Shown here: positions 43,052 to 54,260 of the stretch, piece after piece
How the letters are laid out: every line of letters begins with the position of its first letter
Position numbering within the stretch: position 1 is the stretch's first letter
NCBI GenBank assembly: GCA_947471745.1
Contig: CANJKZ010001148.1
Span: 1,127,001-1,191,000 of the forward strand
Reading direction: 5' to 3'
DNA: 64,000 bases
DNA from: Closterium sp. Naga37s-1
Lineage: Eukaryota > Streptophyta > Zygnematophyceae > Desmidiales > Closteriaceae
Notes under the pieces: generated by a model
Told to the model about the DNA's origin: nothing
Databases searched by the model: none
What the model saw: only the letters and a program-made list of their open reading frames with translations
Program-made: the position numbers and the translations under genes

Positions 43052-44943
43052 TCCCCCCCTCTTTTCATGTAATTTCCGTCGATTCTCGAATTGAGAAGCA
43101 GCAGCTCATCTGGTGCACACGTTTCCCATTGTTTTTCATGAATTTTCATTGATTTTGGGTTACAAGATTAGCTAATTCTTTGCGCCCATAACTGGCATGC
43201 CCCCCAAGCAGAGCACAAAGGGAGGTGGCAGAGAGGAAGCGGGAGATTGAGCTGCTCAACAGAGACAGGCGGCTGAACCAGGTGCGGTGGGATGAGGGTT
43301 GAGTGGAAGGAGAAGGGATGGCAGAGGCAGGTATGTCACACGTACCCTAGTGATACTTCGGAATGTCGCATATACCTTAGGAATTATTAGAATCGTCGCG
43401 CGTGGTGGGGGTGGCATGACGTTCTAACTCCGCGCTGGTATTCGGTATTGGATACCACTGGTAAAAGAAATGGGAAGGCTGGAACTGCACTCCATACAGC
43501 TTCACAATGATTGAATGCTTGGAGTTAGTACACTAGCACGCTTACACGCCACGTCACACCATCGCCCACGCTCATTGTACTATGGTGTGAGAACGGTGAG
43601 CGTGGGCGATGGTGTGACGTGGCGTGCAACCTTGCTAGCATACTAACTCCACCACGCGTGACGATTCTAATAATTTCTAAGGTACGTGCGACATTCCCAA
43701 CTATTTATCGTCTGCAGCAAGCAGCAGCGGTGGAGCTGGCGCGGCTGGAGCAGGCGTGGAGGGAGGGCGTGTAGAAGAATTGAAGCATGCTGAACCAGCA
43801 ACACAACACACCCTCTTCTCCTGCTCCACTTCCCCTTCTCCACCCACCTCTGCAGCAAGCAGCAGCGGTGGAGCTGGGGCGGCTGGAGCAGGCGTGGAGG
43901 GGGGGCGTGTAGAAGAATAGAAGCATGCTGAACCAGCAACACAACACACCCTCTTCTCCTGCTCCACTTCCCCTTCTCCACCCACCTCTGCAGCAAGCAG
44001 CAGCGGTGGAGCTGGGGCGGCTGGAGCAGGCGTGGAGGGAGGGCGTGTAGAAGAATAGAAGCATGCTGAACCAGCAACACAACACACCCTCTTCTCCTGC
44101 TCCACTTCCCCTTCTCCACCCACCTCTGCAGCAAGCAGCAGCGGTGGAGCTGGGGCGGCTGGAGCAGGCGTGGAGGGGGGGCGTGTAGAAGAATAGAAGC
44201 ATGCTGAACCAGCAACACAACACACCCTCTTCTCCTGCTCCACTTCCCCTTCTCCACCCACCTCTGCAGCAAGCAGCAGCGGTGGAGCTGGGGCGGCTGG
44301 AGCAGGCGTGGAGGGAGGGCGTGTAGAAGAATAGAAGCATGCTGAACCAGCAACACAACACACCCTCTTCTCCTGCTCCACTTCCCCTTCTCCACCCACC
44401 TCTGCAGCAAGCAGCAGCGATGGAGCTGGGGCGGCTGGAGCAGGCGTGGAGGGAGGGCGTGTAGAAGAATAGAAGCATGCTGAACCAGCAACACAACACA
44501 CCCTCTTCTCCTGCTCCACTTCCCCTTCTCCACCCACCTCTGCAGCAAGCAGCAGCGGTGGAGCTGGGGCGGCTGGAGCAGGCGTGGAGGGAGGGCGTGT
44601 AGAAGAATAGAAGCATGCTGAACCAGCAACACAACACACCCTCTTCTCCTGCTCCACTTCCCCTTCTCCACCCACCTCTGCAGCAAGCAGCAGCGGTGGA
44701 GCTGGGGCGGCTGGAGCAGACGTGGAGGGAGGGTGTGCGGAAAGACGCTTCTTGGTTTCCCTTACCCCTTTCTTCCTGCTCCCCTCCAATGATTCACTAT
44801 CGCAGCAAGCAGCAGCGGTGGAGTTGGGGCGGCTGGAGCAGACGTGGAGGGAGGGCGTGCAGAAGAATGCGGATATCCAGGCGGCATGTGCGCAGCTGGA
44901 GGCGCAGATTGAAGGATTGAAGACAGAGGCGCAAGCGCTGTGA
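40817..44943 (+). CDS. MOS4: Spliceosome component SPF27/BCAS2, MOS4 homologue (Prp19 complex)
   Basis: Core subunit of the Prp19/NineTeen complex, needed for spliceosome activation and, in land plants, for immunity (family knowledge). Five exons in matching phase: 40817-41053, 41995-42179, 42609-42692, 43212-43281, 44806-44943, total 714 nt, 237 residues, close to the 253 of the Arabidopsis protein. Recognisable blocks are VDALPYLDKEYEDPAVRAEV, VNRLVQEEMRRS, MFARECERVRAGRPPTLAVD, ENLDLMLRFGPNAW, EIELLNRDRRLNQ and the coiled-coil end NADIQAACAQLEAQIEGLK. The start is the only Met before the conserved N-terminus. Intron 1 holds four ghosts of exon 2, intron 3 ghosts of exon 3, intron 4 a MITE plus an eight-unit ghost array of exon 5, and the 3' flank a string of decayed exon-5 copies. 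Confidence 0.93.
41280..41994 (+). repeat. MOS4 intron 1: four ghosts of the exon-2 5' half
   Basis: Copies at about 41305-41365, 41460-41545, 41626-41712 and 41791-41885 encode FARECERVRAG and TLAVDTGRY. Three carry a CCCAGCT acceptor. All lack the exon's 3' half. The intact exon starts at 41995. A partial copy of the exon's 3' half with donor is at 42232-42335 in intron 2. Confidence 0.9.
42760..42975 (+). repeat. MOS4 exon-3 ghosts with a palindrome between them
   Basis: AACGCATGGAAAGTGCACAA through TCCTAGCCAAGTGA at 42764-42814 repeats the exon-3 end and its donor. A poorer copy is at 42931-42975. A 30-bp palindrome (42897-42926) lies before the second and is flanked by CGAAATAAAG on both sides. 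Confidence 0.85.
42897..42926. repeat. 30-bp near-perfect palindrome with 9-10-bp flanking direct repeat
   Basis: GTTGACTTTTGAGTC followed by GACTCAATAGTCAAC, one mismatch. CGAAATAAA immediately precedes it and CGAAATAAAG follows after one base, like a target-site duplication. Confidence 0.9.
43021..43049. repeat. Run of 29 C in MOS4 intron 3
   Basis: An unbroken C homopolymer surrounded by further C-rich sequence. Its length in the assembly should be treated as approximate. Confidence 0.9.
43360..43697. mobile_element. 338-bp MITE with a strong internal hairpin, in MOS4 intron 4
   Basis: Ends GGAATGTCGCATATACCTTA and the reverse complement of the right end (GGAATGTCGCACGTACCTTA) match over about 47 bp with few changes. 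Inside, about 43509-43562 and 43599-43655 form a second long hairpin (CACGCCACGTCACACCATCG / CGATGGTGTGACGTGGCGTG). Non-coding. Target duplication not clear. Confidence 0.8.
43715..44805 (+). repeat. 138-bp array: eight ghosts of the MOS4 last exon with acceptor
   Basis: GCAGCAGCGGTGGAGCTGG recurs at 43721, 43859, 43997, 44135, 44273, 44411, 44549 and 44687, exactly 138 bp apart. The first seven carry CTCTGCAG-type acceptors or follow one, the first ~60 nt of exon 5, then a TAG stop in the exon frame (GGCGTGTAG) and a common CACAACACACCCTCTTCTCC spacer. The eighth diverges and leads to the intact exon 5 at 44806. Confidence 0.95.
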
Positions 44944-45720
44944 GTTCAGGGTGGGGTTCAGGGTTTATGATGGGTGGGTGGGAGTATGCTGAGGAACTGG
45001 CCGTGCAGAAGAATGCGGATATCCAGGCGGCATATGCGCAGCTGGAGGCGCAGATTGAGGGGCTCAAGGCAGAGGCGCAAGCACTGTGAGTGTTTCGGCT
45101 GGGTGGATGGGTGGGAGTATGCTGAGGAGCTGGGCGTGCAGAAGAACGCGGATATTCAAGCAGCGTGTGCTCAGCTGGAGGCGCAGATTGAGGGATTGAA
45201 GGCAGAGGCGCGAGCACTGTAAGTCGAGGTTTCCGGGGTTCAGGGTTAGGGTTTGGGGTGGGACGGGCATCCAAGCCTCATGCGCTCAGCTGGAGGCGCA
45301 GATTGAGGGGCTCAAGGCAGAGGCGCAAGCACTGTCAGTTGAGGGCTTAGGGTTCAGGGTTTAGGGTGGGAAAGTACCTACTCAAGTGGGAGGGATATCC
45401 AGGCGGCGTGTGCTCAGCTGGATGCACAGATTGAGAGGCTGAAGGCAGAGTTGCGAGTTGAGGGCTTAGGGTGTAGGGCTGAAGGTTTGAGTTCGGTGTT
45501 CAGGGGTAGTGTGGGAAACATCTTGGCAGCATGCGCTCAGGAGGCGCAGATTGAGGGGCTCAAGGCAGAGAGTTGTGAGCACTGCGAGTTCAGGATTCAG
45601 GGGTTTAGGGTTCAGGATGGGCTTTGGTTTAGGGTGCGAATATGCCTAGTCTAGTGGGAGGGATATGCAGGAGGCATGTGCGCAGCCAGTATGTGCATAA
45701 CTGAAAGCACAAAAAAGGGG
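44944..45720 (+). repeat. Six decaying ghosts of the MOS4 last exon after the stop codon
   Basis: Copies of the exon-5 3' half (GCGGATATCCAGGCGGC ... CAGATTGAGGGGCTCAAGGC) at about 45000-45088, 45138-45222, 45268-45335, 45396-45450, 45528-45590 and 45660-45690 become shorter and more diverged with distance from the gene. Confidence 0.9.
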
Positions 45721-46602
45721 AGGGAGGGAGGGGGGGGTGGGTGGGGAGGGTTGGTGTTTGAAGGGGAAAACTCAAGCAGTGTGAGTGTGTTTCGCGGGTG
45801 GAAACATATTTGGTTCAGTGGGCGGATGTGTCTAGGTGGCATGTGTTTCAAGGCACAAGCCCGCGCGGTGTGAGTGTCTGTGGGGATACAATAAATTGCT
45901 CAGTTGAGTGGGTGTACAAAAGAGAGCCTGAACATGCGTGCGGGCGGTGTGGGGGCGGCTAGGAATGAAAGGGATTAGCAGGCGTTGTAATGCTAATTGG
46001 TGACAAGCTATCACTGCAAGTTTTTCTATGGCTACATTAGCATCTGTCTATCCATTTTTTTGGCTGCTTCATATGCCGGTATGAAAGTGTCTCTTTGTGT
46101 GTTCAATGTCGTTCTCTTTTTGCACAGGGGTGTTGTCACGGATAATTCGATGCAAGAAGATTGAGCCTGGTTATCGTAATAAACAGGCAAGCATGGCTTT
46201 GATTAGGAGGGCTGGAAATACTTGTAGGGCTGGCAAGTATTATCGTACAAGTCGTCATCACCTAACGCGCGAGGTTCTATCGAGACTCAATTCAATCACC
46301 AGAATCACTGTGCTTCCATGTTGACACTGTCGTCCTTTTCTTCAGCTTGGGGAGTACCCCAACAAGCCGAAACCAGACCAATGAAAGTTTGTTCGAGACC
46401 GGAGCAGTCGAAAACAAAAAACGTTTTCCGAGAACCTGATGAAAACACCTTCCATTTCCACTTCCCGTGCTTTTTTAGCTTTCCTTTTCTGCCGGCGGTC
46501 AGCACCTGGGTTGATGTTTCGTGGACTCAACTAGATTTCTTGGCTCGGCTCAGCTGCACACTGTGGGCTCTTGCCGAACCAGGCCCACACGTGATTCCCG
46601 AC
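45721..46602. other. Intergenic between MOS4 and the U-box gene, left part
   Basis: No supportable gene. Confidence 0.4.
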
Positions 46603-47380
46603 CAGGGCTGTCGTTTCGTTTTGGGCCCCCCGGACAAATCAGGGGGCCCGGCATGTACGACCCTGTATTTAGCAGGGTCGGGGCGAATCTCGGCCCTTTA
46701 GGCTTCAGGGCTGAAAACATTTCCTCCCTGTAAATCAGGTTTGGCGCGGAAAATTCTGCAGCCTCATTTCTACCACAAAGGTAACAGCTGCACTCTGCAA
46801 GTATTACAATAAGCAAAGACTACATAAAAAACTAGTTAGCGTCATTCACTACGCACGCTTAACAGACTTCCTCCTCTTCCAACTCTTAGCAAAGATCTGA
46901 GATGTGTTTTGCTGCTGCTATGCCGAATCATGCCTGCTGTTGCACTGCACGACTGGGATCTGAGATGTGTTTTGCTGCTGCATGCTGATTCATGCTTTTG
47001 TCTGTGTGTCATGGGATGGGAGCGAGGTTATGATGGCGCAAGTACCAGTTGTAGGTTGAGTTGAATCTGTGGCCCAGCCACGCAACTCCAAATTTGCCAG
47101 GTTTGAATGCAATCAAGATAGAAACGGGGGAGGGGGAATGGAGGAGTTTGGGGGGGGGGGGGGGGGGGGAGGGGGGGAAGGGGTGGGAGGGGAGGCTCGA
47201 AAGATTTTGTTCCAGGGCTCGCCTAAAATCTACCTTTATACTCCAGGCCTAAGCCCGAAATCAGCCCTGTAAGGAATCAGGGCCAAAAGTTTTTCAACCC
47301 ATCAATGTCAGTTTTCAAGGGCAACCCAGCCCTGGAATTCAAGGTCCAGCAGGGCAAACGCCCTGCAAGAGACAGGCCTG
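46603..47380. mobile_element. Non-autonomous hAT-like DNA transposon, 8-bp target duplication
   Basis: TTCCCGAC flanks the element exactly (46595-46602 and 47381-47388). Ends are CAGGGCTGTC and, inverted, CAGGCCTGTC, a 10-bp terminal repeat with one mismatch. The 8-bp duplication and CAGG termini are the hAT signature. The 778-bp interior contains a G homopolymer tract (about 47151-47178) and no transposase. A 250-bp open frame near its right end is not recognisable. Confidence 0.8.
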
Positions 47381-47388
47381 TTCCCGAC

Positions 47389-48020
47389 CAAAGCAATCTC
47401 GAAGTTGACGAGCGGAGGCTAGAATCATCACACCACAGACCACCTGACAGAATCCACGACTCGGTGACAACAGCAATTGACAATCTGCTCGGCTGCCCGC
47501 TGCCCGCATCCTCGACTAGTGGTCCCACCACGACCCCAGAAACTTTACTACGAGGTTAGAGATGAATGGTCTGTCCTTCGCCGTACCGGATAGGAAGTAG
47601 GGAGCTGAAGAAATATTGCTGACGCGACTTTTATCGAGCCGGGCACACGGTGTTCATTCCTGAAACATGACGGGTGGTTTGCCAATCAAGTGCGGAGGAT
47701 CTTCTGTCCCAAAACTCCAACCTTCACCTCCATCCCCCTCCCCCAAGATTTCGTTGGTAATGTGCGCGTCAATGTCTAGAAAGGCGTTTAGCGGTTCAAA
47801 GCGGTGGTGAGACTATCGGACTGCTCTGAAATTCACAGCAGCATATTCAACTGTTTTTCACCAGGCAGAGTGAACTTACTCCAGTAACACATCCTTATTA
47901 TGGCCATTTAGTAGTGCATACTAATACTAAGGTGTGATGTGGTGAGTGGCATCTCCCATTGCCTATTATGCAAGACAACGTATCTCTCTCCTTTCTGTAC
48001 AAAGTGCAAAAGGCATAGTT
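47389..48020. promoter_or_regulatory. Upstream region of the U-box/ARM gene
   Basis: Non-coding region directly before the start at 48021. Specific promoter elements not identified. Confidence 0.35.
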
Positions 48021-51000
48021 ATGGCGACAACAGTCGGGAGTAATGGCGGCAGCGGCAGCGGGAGCCCGAATCACGGCAACGGCCAAACCAGCGAAGGTGT
48101 TGGGATCATCAAGGGCGACGCGAAGAGTCACAGTGTTATTGGCCTGCGTCGTTTCTTGTCGTCTAGCAAGCATGCGCTACACTCAGTATTCGACCATCAT
48201 CATGACCGGCGAACCCGCTCCGATAAAGAACGACCCGATAAAGGAGGCCAGCCCGAAGGCCGGGCGAGCCAGACCCGAGCCTCTTTCACGGCGTCATTTT
48301 CGGGCTCGGCGAATATGTCGATAGAGGATATTGCGCTACCGGCGAGCGCGCTTCGCGGCTCGGAAGAGCAGGCGAACGCGATGCGGCGACAGCTGGAGCG
48401 ACAGGCTAACGCGTATCGGCTCAGTTCGGCGAGTAACAGTTTGTCCTCGATAGAAGGCGCAGGCCGGCCTGATAACGGGGCGGCAGGGAGTTCAGCAGGG
48501 GTGGTTAGCAGCGGACCCCCGGGTTCACTGGCGACCGTTGATTCGAACGACGCAAGTACACCATCAACGGCGGAGAGGGGCGGAGCGGCGGAACAAGCGG
48601 AACCATCCGCGGAGCCGGCGCAGCCATTGGCGGAACCGACGCAGCCATCAGCGGAATCGGCGGAGCAGTCCGCGGACGGCCGAGTGCCCTCCTGCGCCAA
48701 GGAAAGCGGGGGAAGAGAGGGTAACGAAGGTTCTTGTAACGAATTAACGCCGTCAGGCTCCGCGGAATTGGCCCCCGCGGAGTTGGGCTCTGCGCCGTTG
48801 GACTCAGCGGAGCTGGCTTCCGCGGACACCGCGGAGGGCGACCCCAGCGCCCCCAGCGCCTCTAGCGCGGAGGCCGTTGCTAGCGCCGAGGAAGTTCAAA
48901 AGGCAGAAAACGTTCCTTCTAACGAGGATGCTTCTGGCGCGGATGACGTGTCATCCGTTAGTAGCGATCAACCGGAGCCGCCGGAGGAGTTCATTTGTCC
49001 GCTCTCCCTCGATATAATGTTCGACCCCGTCATTGTGGAATCCGGGCAAACATACGAGCGTGCTTTTATCGAGCGCTGGGTCGTGGACGGCCACAAGACG
49101 TGCCCTAAAACGCGCCAGCCGCTCCCGTCGGGCGCGATTATACCGAATCAGATCCTCCGCGCGCTGATCAACGATTGGTGCAAGCGTAACCGCGTTGCGC
49201 CCCCGAATCCGATCTCCGCTGATGATGTTGCGCTGGCGTTCTCCGCCGGCGGCGCAAAGGGCGCGGAAGCGGGCGCGGGGGGACTGGCGGCGCAGCGCAG
49301 GCGGGAGTATGCGGCGGCGGCGGTGCGCGCGGCGGCGGTGGCGGTGGAGTCGGAGCGCCGGCAGCGCGCGCTGATGGAACAGGTGATGGCGGACCGCGCG
49401 GCGGCGGCGGCGAGGGCGGACGGGCGGGCGGGGGACCGCGCGAGGGCGGACGAGCTCGCAACGCGTCAGGCGCGCATTCAGCAAATGCGCGCAGCCGCGG
49501 GGCAGGGGCAGGGGCGTGGAGGGGGGAATGCGGGCGCGGACGCCCGCGCAACTGCAGCCGGTGCTGCTTCGGGGGCGGGAAGGGGAGGGGGGGAAGAGAG
49601 AGGGGGACAGGCGGGCGGGGGGGAAGACACGGGGGAAATGACAGAAAGAACCGCTGGGGTTTCCGCTGGTGCTTCCGCTGGTGCGCCTGCATCCGCCGAA
49701 CCTCCCTCCAGATCTGCCGCAGCTCGCGTGGCGGCTCGGACGGCGGCTCGCGACGAAGCTGAGGATCGGTACGGGAACGGGATCCCGGACCACCTGCTAG
49801 CAGGCTTGGGAGGAGGCTCGGGAGGAGGTTTGGGAGGGGCCGGGGGAGGTTTGGCCCTGGCCGGCTGGCCTGGGAAACTAGCTATGAAAGCTGCTATATT
49901 TAAAACTCAGGCTTGGCCGAACCCGAAAGAGAACGAGGGTGGGGGAGGGGCAGGGGGAAGCGGAGCAGGGGGGAGTGGGGGAGGGGCAAGAGCGGATGTG
50001 ACTATGTCGGGGCCGATTGGGGTGGGGGCAGGGGGAGCAGGGGGGAGCGGAGGGGGCGGGGGAAGCGGGCAAGGTGGGGGTGGGAGGACAGGTCTGAAGT
50101 TTGGCGGTCTCAGGCATTCCAGGTTCGCTGCTGGTAGCGCTGCTGCTGCTGCTGCTGATGGTGCTGCGTCCACTGGTGGTGCTGAAGCATCTTCTGCTGC
50201 TACAGCTGCCGCTACAGCCGCTGCTACTGCTGCGGCTACTCCTTCTGCCGCCACAGCTTCTGCTGCTACAGCCGCAGCTGCTGCGTCTGCTGCACCCGCG
50301 CCTGTCCGTCCCAGGCCAGGCGCCCTCACTGCCACCGGACCTACTTCCGGACCTGTTTCCGGACCTATGAGCCCCGGACCTACCGCAACTGCCATGCCTC
50401 TGAGCCCCAAGCCTCGGTTTCCGGGCCAGTCAGAGGGTCGGGTTTCCAAGGGTCGGAAGAAGATGGAACGGGAAATCGCGAGGCTGTTGGCTCGGGAAGA
50501 CAATGCATCGAGGGAACATAGTATGGAACGGGGAGGAGGAGGAGGAGGAGGGGAAGGAGGAGGTTGGGGAGGAGGAGGAGGGGGGCATGAGCGAGGGCTG
50601 AGCACGAGTAGCAGCGTGGACGGTGGGCAGTGGGAGTCGATTCCGTACCAGTTCCCGTCCTCGCGTTCCCTCGATCCAAACCAGGGCCACCACTCCAGTT
50701 TCCCCTCTTCTGCCTCGGTTGACGGCGGCTACAGTGGCGCATTCTCCTTCGCATCTGCCTCTGTCTCTGGCCCTGCCTCTCCCCCTCCTGCTGCTGCTGC
50801 TGCTGGTGTTGCTGGTGCTGCTGGTGGTGCTGCTGCTGGTGGTGCTGGTGGGGGTGGTGCTGCTGCTGCTCTCCCCCCCCGCGCGTCCCTCCCCCTCCCC
50901 TCCTCCCACCACTCCATCCTCTCGCAAGCCTCCTTCGCGCCCTCCCCCCCTTCCCCTCTCCCCCCCCACCCCCGCGGCTCCCACTCCAAAGCCCCCTCCT

Positions 51001-52443
51001 ACGCCTCCTCCTCCCACGCCCGCGCCTCCTCCTCCTCCCTCTCCCCCTCCGAACCCCCAGAGGAGTTTCAAATGTTAGACGTAGACAATCTAGTTAACCA
51101 CATGCGCACCGGGCCGCCCGAGGAAAAAGCTGCGGCCGCCGCCCTGCTCCGGGTGATGACCCGGCACGGGTTCGCGTGCGGGCGGCGGGTTTTGGAAGCG
51201 GGCGGCGTGGCGCCACTCGTCGATCTCCTCTGGTCGGACGACGAGCCAACCGCCGAGCACGCAACTACCTCTCTCTTCAACCTTGCTCTAGAAGCTTCCG
51301 CTAGGATGCGTATCGTGGTTACCACCGGGAGTAGAGTAGTAGAAGGGCTAGTTCACGTGCTCTCCGCCGGTGCGCCGGCCGCGAGAGCCAACGCAGCAGC
51401 GGCTCTCTTTCTCCTTTCCCGCGACACCGGTGCCAACAGCAGTATTAACAGCGGTGCCCGCGCCGCAGCCGAGGCGAACTCGTTACGCGAAGCAGTGGTA
51501 ACCGCAGGGGCGTTACAACCGCTGCTAGACCTCCTCCTAGACGGCCCCACCCGGGCCAAAAAAGACGCCGCGAACCTCCTGGTTTCCCTCTGCATGGCCC
51601 GGCCGAACCGGTCCAGCGTGGCTAAAGCCGGTGCAGTGCGGTGCTTGTGCCAGTTGCTGAGTGAAGGGGTGGAGGTGGTAGAGGAGCAAGCAGCAGCGGT
51701 GTTTGCGGCTTTGGTTAGAGACCCTGAGGGGAGAGAGGTGTTGGTGGAAGAAGGGGCGGTGCCGGCATTGGCTGAGTTGGTAGAGGGGGGCACGCAGGGA
51801 CGGGCGAGGGAGTATGCGGTGGGGACGCTGCTGGGGCTGGGGGCGAGCAGCAAGGAGTGGTTGGTGGCGATTGATGAGGAGGGGATATCTGCCTCAGTGG
51901 ACGTTCTGACACGCGTGGGAACCGGCAAAACGCAAGCCAAGGTGAGTCGACTCAAAAGGAGCCTTGAGTGAGAGGGTGAGGGATCCGGAGGGGAGAGAGG
52001 TGCTGGTGGAAGAAGGGGCGGTGCCGCCTTGGCTGAGTTGGTGGAGGGGGGCACGCAGGGGCGGGCGAGGGAGTATGCGGTGGGGACGCTGCTGGGGCTG
52101 GGGGCGAGCAGCTACTGAGATGACTTTTGAGTCGACTAAAAAAGAACTCCCCCTCCCGACCCACTCTGCTGCTCGCCTCTCCCAGGCCACAGCGCCGCTG
52201 GAGCTACTGAGATTGTGCCATGCCAGGCACAGGATAATGGTTAGCAAGGTGCTGGATCGCGAGTGGTGCTGGTGCTGGTGCTGGTGCTGGTGCTGGTGCT
52301 GGTTGCTGCATCCTGTTCCTACTATTCCCTTCCGTGTGACCCACCTCCCCTTCCCTCTTCTCCCCCCCCCTGCTGCTCGTTTCCCCTGCCAGGCCGCAGC
52401 ACTGCTGGAGCTCCTGCGGTCGTGCCAGACACAGGAGGATTGA
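48021..52443 (+). CDS. U-box/armadillo-repeat E3 ubiquitin ligase (plant PUB type)
   Basis: Exon 1, 48021-51941, ends at AAG/GTGAGT in phase 0 and can join a 51-nt last exon at 52393-52443, giving 1323 residues. A Ser/Ala/Glu-rich N-terminal 300 residues precede the U-box at about residues 317-395: EEFICPLSLDIMFDPVIVES, GQTYERAFIERW, TCPKTRQPL, the E2-binding fold. A long Ala/Gly-rich low-complexity middle follows. Residues about 1010-1310 are ARM repeats: AAALLRVMTRHG, GGVAPLVDLLWSDDE, EHATTSLFNLAL, VTAGALQPLLDLL, GAVPALAELVEG, YAVGTLLGLG. This order is that of the plant PUB10-14/SPL11 class. The chosen ATG (MATTVGSNGG) is the first with a good context near the conserved N-terminus; an in-frame upstream extension exists. 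Two further intact last exons follow at 52710-52763 and 52882-52932. Confidence 0.88.
51970..52392 (+). repeat. Ghost of the final ARM segment and of the last exon, with palindromes
   Basis: 51970-52118 repeats about 150 nt of exon 1 (GAGGTGCTGGTGGAAGAAGG ... GGGGCGAGCAGC) after the donor. TGAGTCGACTCA spans the donor itself (51943-51954), and TTTTGAGTCGACT at 52125 follows the copy. A first last-exon-like copy with acceptor at 52188 lacks a nearby stop. Confidence 0.85.
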
Positions 52444-53720
52444 TAGAAGAAGAGGGGGACCGGATTGCAAGTGGTGATGTGATGCTGCTGGTTGACGGAT
52501 GCTTAGAAGGTGACTTTTGAGTCGACTCAAAAGTCACCTCACTGCTGGAGCTCCTGCGGTCGTGCCAGGCAGGCACAGGAGGGTGGATAGAAGAAGAGGG
52601 GGACCGGATTGCAAGCAGTGATGCTGCTGGTTGACGGAAGCTCGTCCTGCTACCCCCTCCCTTGCAATGCCCCCTCCCACCCCACTCTGCTGCTCATTTC
52701 CCCTCCCAGGCCGCAGCACTGCTGGTGCTCCTGCGGTCGTGCCAGGCACAGGAGGGTGGATAGAGGGAGGGATGGAGTGCAAGTGGTGGTGGTACTGGTT
52801 GATGCATGCTGTTCCGGCTACCCACTCCCTCCCCTCCGCTTCCCCCTCCTATCCCCCCTCTGCTGCTCTTCCCCCCTTCAGGCCGCAGCACTGCTGGAGC
52901 TCCTGCGGTCATGCCAGGCACAGGAGGGTTAGCGGGAAGTGGGGGGCGTGTGGCACGTGGTGGTGGTGGTTAGAGGGAGGGGCGATAGCGAGTGCTAGAG
53001 CTACTGCGGTGTGCCAGGCACAGGAGAGTTAGCGGGAAGTGGGGGGGGGTGTGGCAAGTGGTGGTGGCAGGTGGGAGGGGTGATAGCAAGTGCTAGAGCT
53101 ACTGCGGTGTGCCAGGCACAGGAGGGTTAGCGGGAAGTGAGGGGCGGGTGGCAAGTGGTGGTGGTGGTTAGAGGGAGGGGCGATAGCGAGTGCTAGAGCT
53201 ACTGCGGTGTGCCAGGCACAGGAGGGTTAGCGGGAAGTGGGGGGCGTGTGGCAAGTGGTGGTGGTGGCAGGTGGGAGGGGTGATAGCAAGTGCTAGAGCT
53301 ACTGCGGTGTGCCAGGCACAGGAGGGTTAGCGGGAAGTGGGGGGGGGTGTGGCAAGTGGTGGTGGTGGCAGGTGGGAGGGGTGATAGAAAGTGCTAGAGC
53401 TACTGCGGTCATGCCAGGCACAGGAGGGTTAGCGGGAAGTGAGGGGCGGGTGGCAAGTGGTGGTGGTGGTTAGAGGGAGGGGCGATAGCGAGTGCTAGAG
53501 CTACTGCAGTCATGCCAGGCACAGGAGGGTTAGAGGGAAGTGGGGAAGAGGAGGGGGGGGGGTGATAGCAACTGCTAGAGCTCTTGAGGTCATGCCAGGC
53601 ACAGGAGGGTTAGAGGGAAGTGGTGGGAGAGGGGGGGGGGGTGGGGGTGGCAAGTGCTGGAGCTCTGCTGAGGAATGGCAAGTGCTGGAGCTGCTGAGGT
53701 CGTGCCAGGTGCGAGGCTGC
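52444..53720 (+). repeat. Tandem copies of the last exon: two intact alternatives, then a decayed array
   Basis: Copies with acceptor, open frame and stop are at 52710-52763 (ends QAQEGG) and 52882-52932 (ends QAQEG). A copy starting at a palindrome (52540-52589) lacks its acceptor. From 52990 to about 53720 at least eight units of roughly 100 bp keep AGCTACTGCGGT(G/CA)TGCCAGGCACAGGAGGGTTAG followed by GTGGTGGTGG tracts. Confidence 0.9.
52508..52539. repeat. Perfect 32-bp palindrome at a truncated last-exon copy
   Basis: AGGTGACTTTTGAGTC followed by GACTCAAAAGTCACCT, no mismatch. The exon copy begins immediately to its right, truncated at its 5' end (acceptor missing). Confidence 0.97.
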
Positions 53721-54260
53721 TGAGGATGGTTAGAGGGAGCGGGAATCATGGTAAGTGATGGTGGTTAGACGGAGAGGGGAAGGGGGTGGCATGGCAAGTG
53801 GTGGTGGTGGTGCTGGCTTGATGGTTTTGTGTGATGATGGCTAGTGGGGGGATGGTGGAGCAAGTGTTGATTTGAGCGTGTGTGTGTAGAGGACGTACCA
53901 CTGAGTCCTAACCAAAGAGCGGCATTAGTGGAATGTAGAGGAGTGAAGGTTGTGATGTGAACCTTCAAACAGACAGACAGACAGACAGAGCAGACAGTGC
54001 CTCCCGTGAGTGAATGGTTGGTAGGGCACAAAGCGGACAGGTCGTATTGGTGGTTCTGGTAGCTGTGCCGGTTGTATTGTTTATGAGTATGACAACGACC
54101 TGTAGAAGACTGCGAATTTGAACACCTATTTATACTTATGCGTGCATTTACTGTCTTATTTTTTTACACCACATTATCCCTGTAGAAGATACCGATGTCA
54201 GTGTAAGGTCGAGGGAGTGTTACCGTTCAATGCGATGCAAATGGCAGGATGTGTCTGGAT
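53721..54260. other. Intergenic after the U-box gene
   Basis: Simple-sequence rich at first (GTGGTGGTGG, CAGACAGACAGA near 53970), then AT-rich. No gene seen. Confidence 0.4.

Noticed and set aside
43667-44789. Long minus-strand open frames of 310-362 codons across 43.7-44.8 kb
   Set aside because: They are frames running through the 138-bp MOS4 ghost array; the period is divisible by three, so any frame without a stop in one unit stays open. No protein-like content.
47277-47559. Open frames of 84 codons near the right end of the hAT-like element
   Set aside because: They cross the element boundary at 47380 and match no family I recognise.
49168-50605. Arg/Pro-rich minus-strand open frames opposite the U-box gene
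   Set aside because: Antisense shadows of a GC-rich, Ala/Gly-rich coding region.
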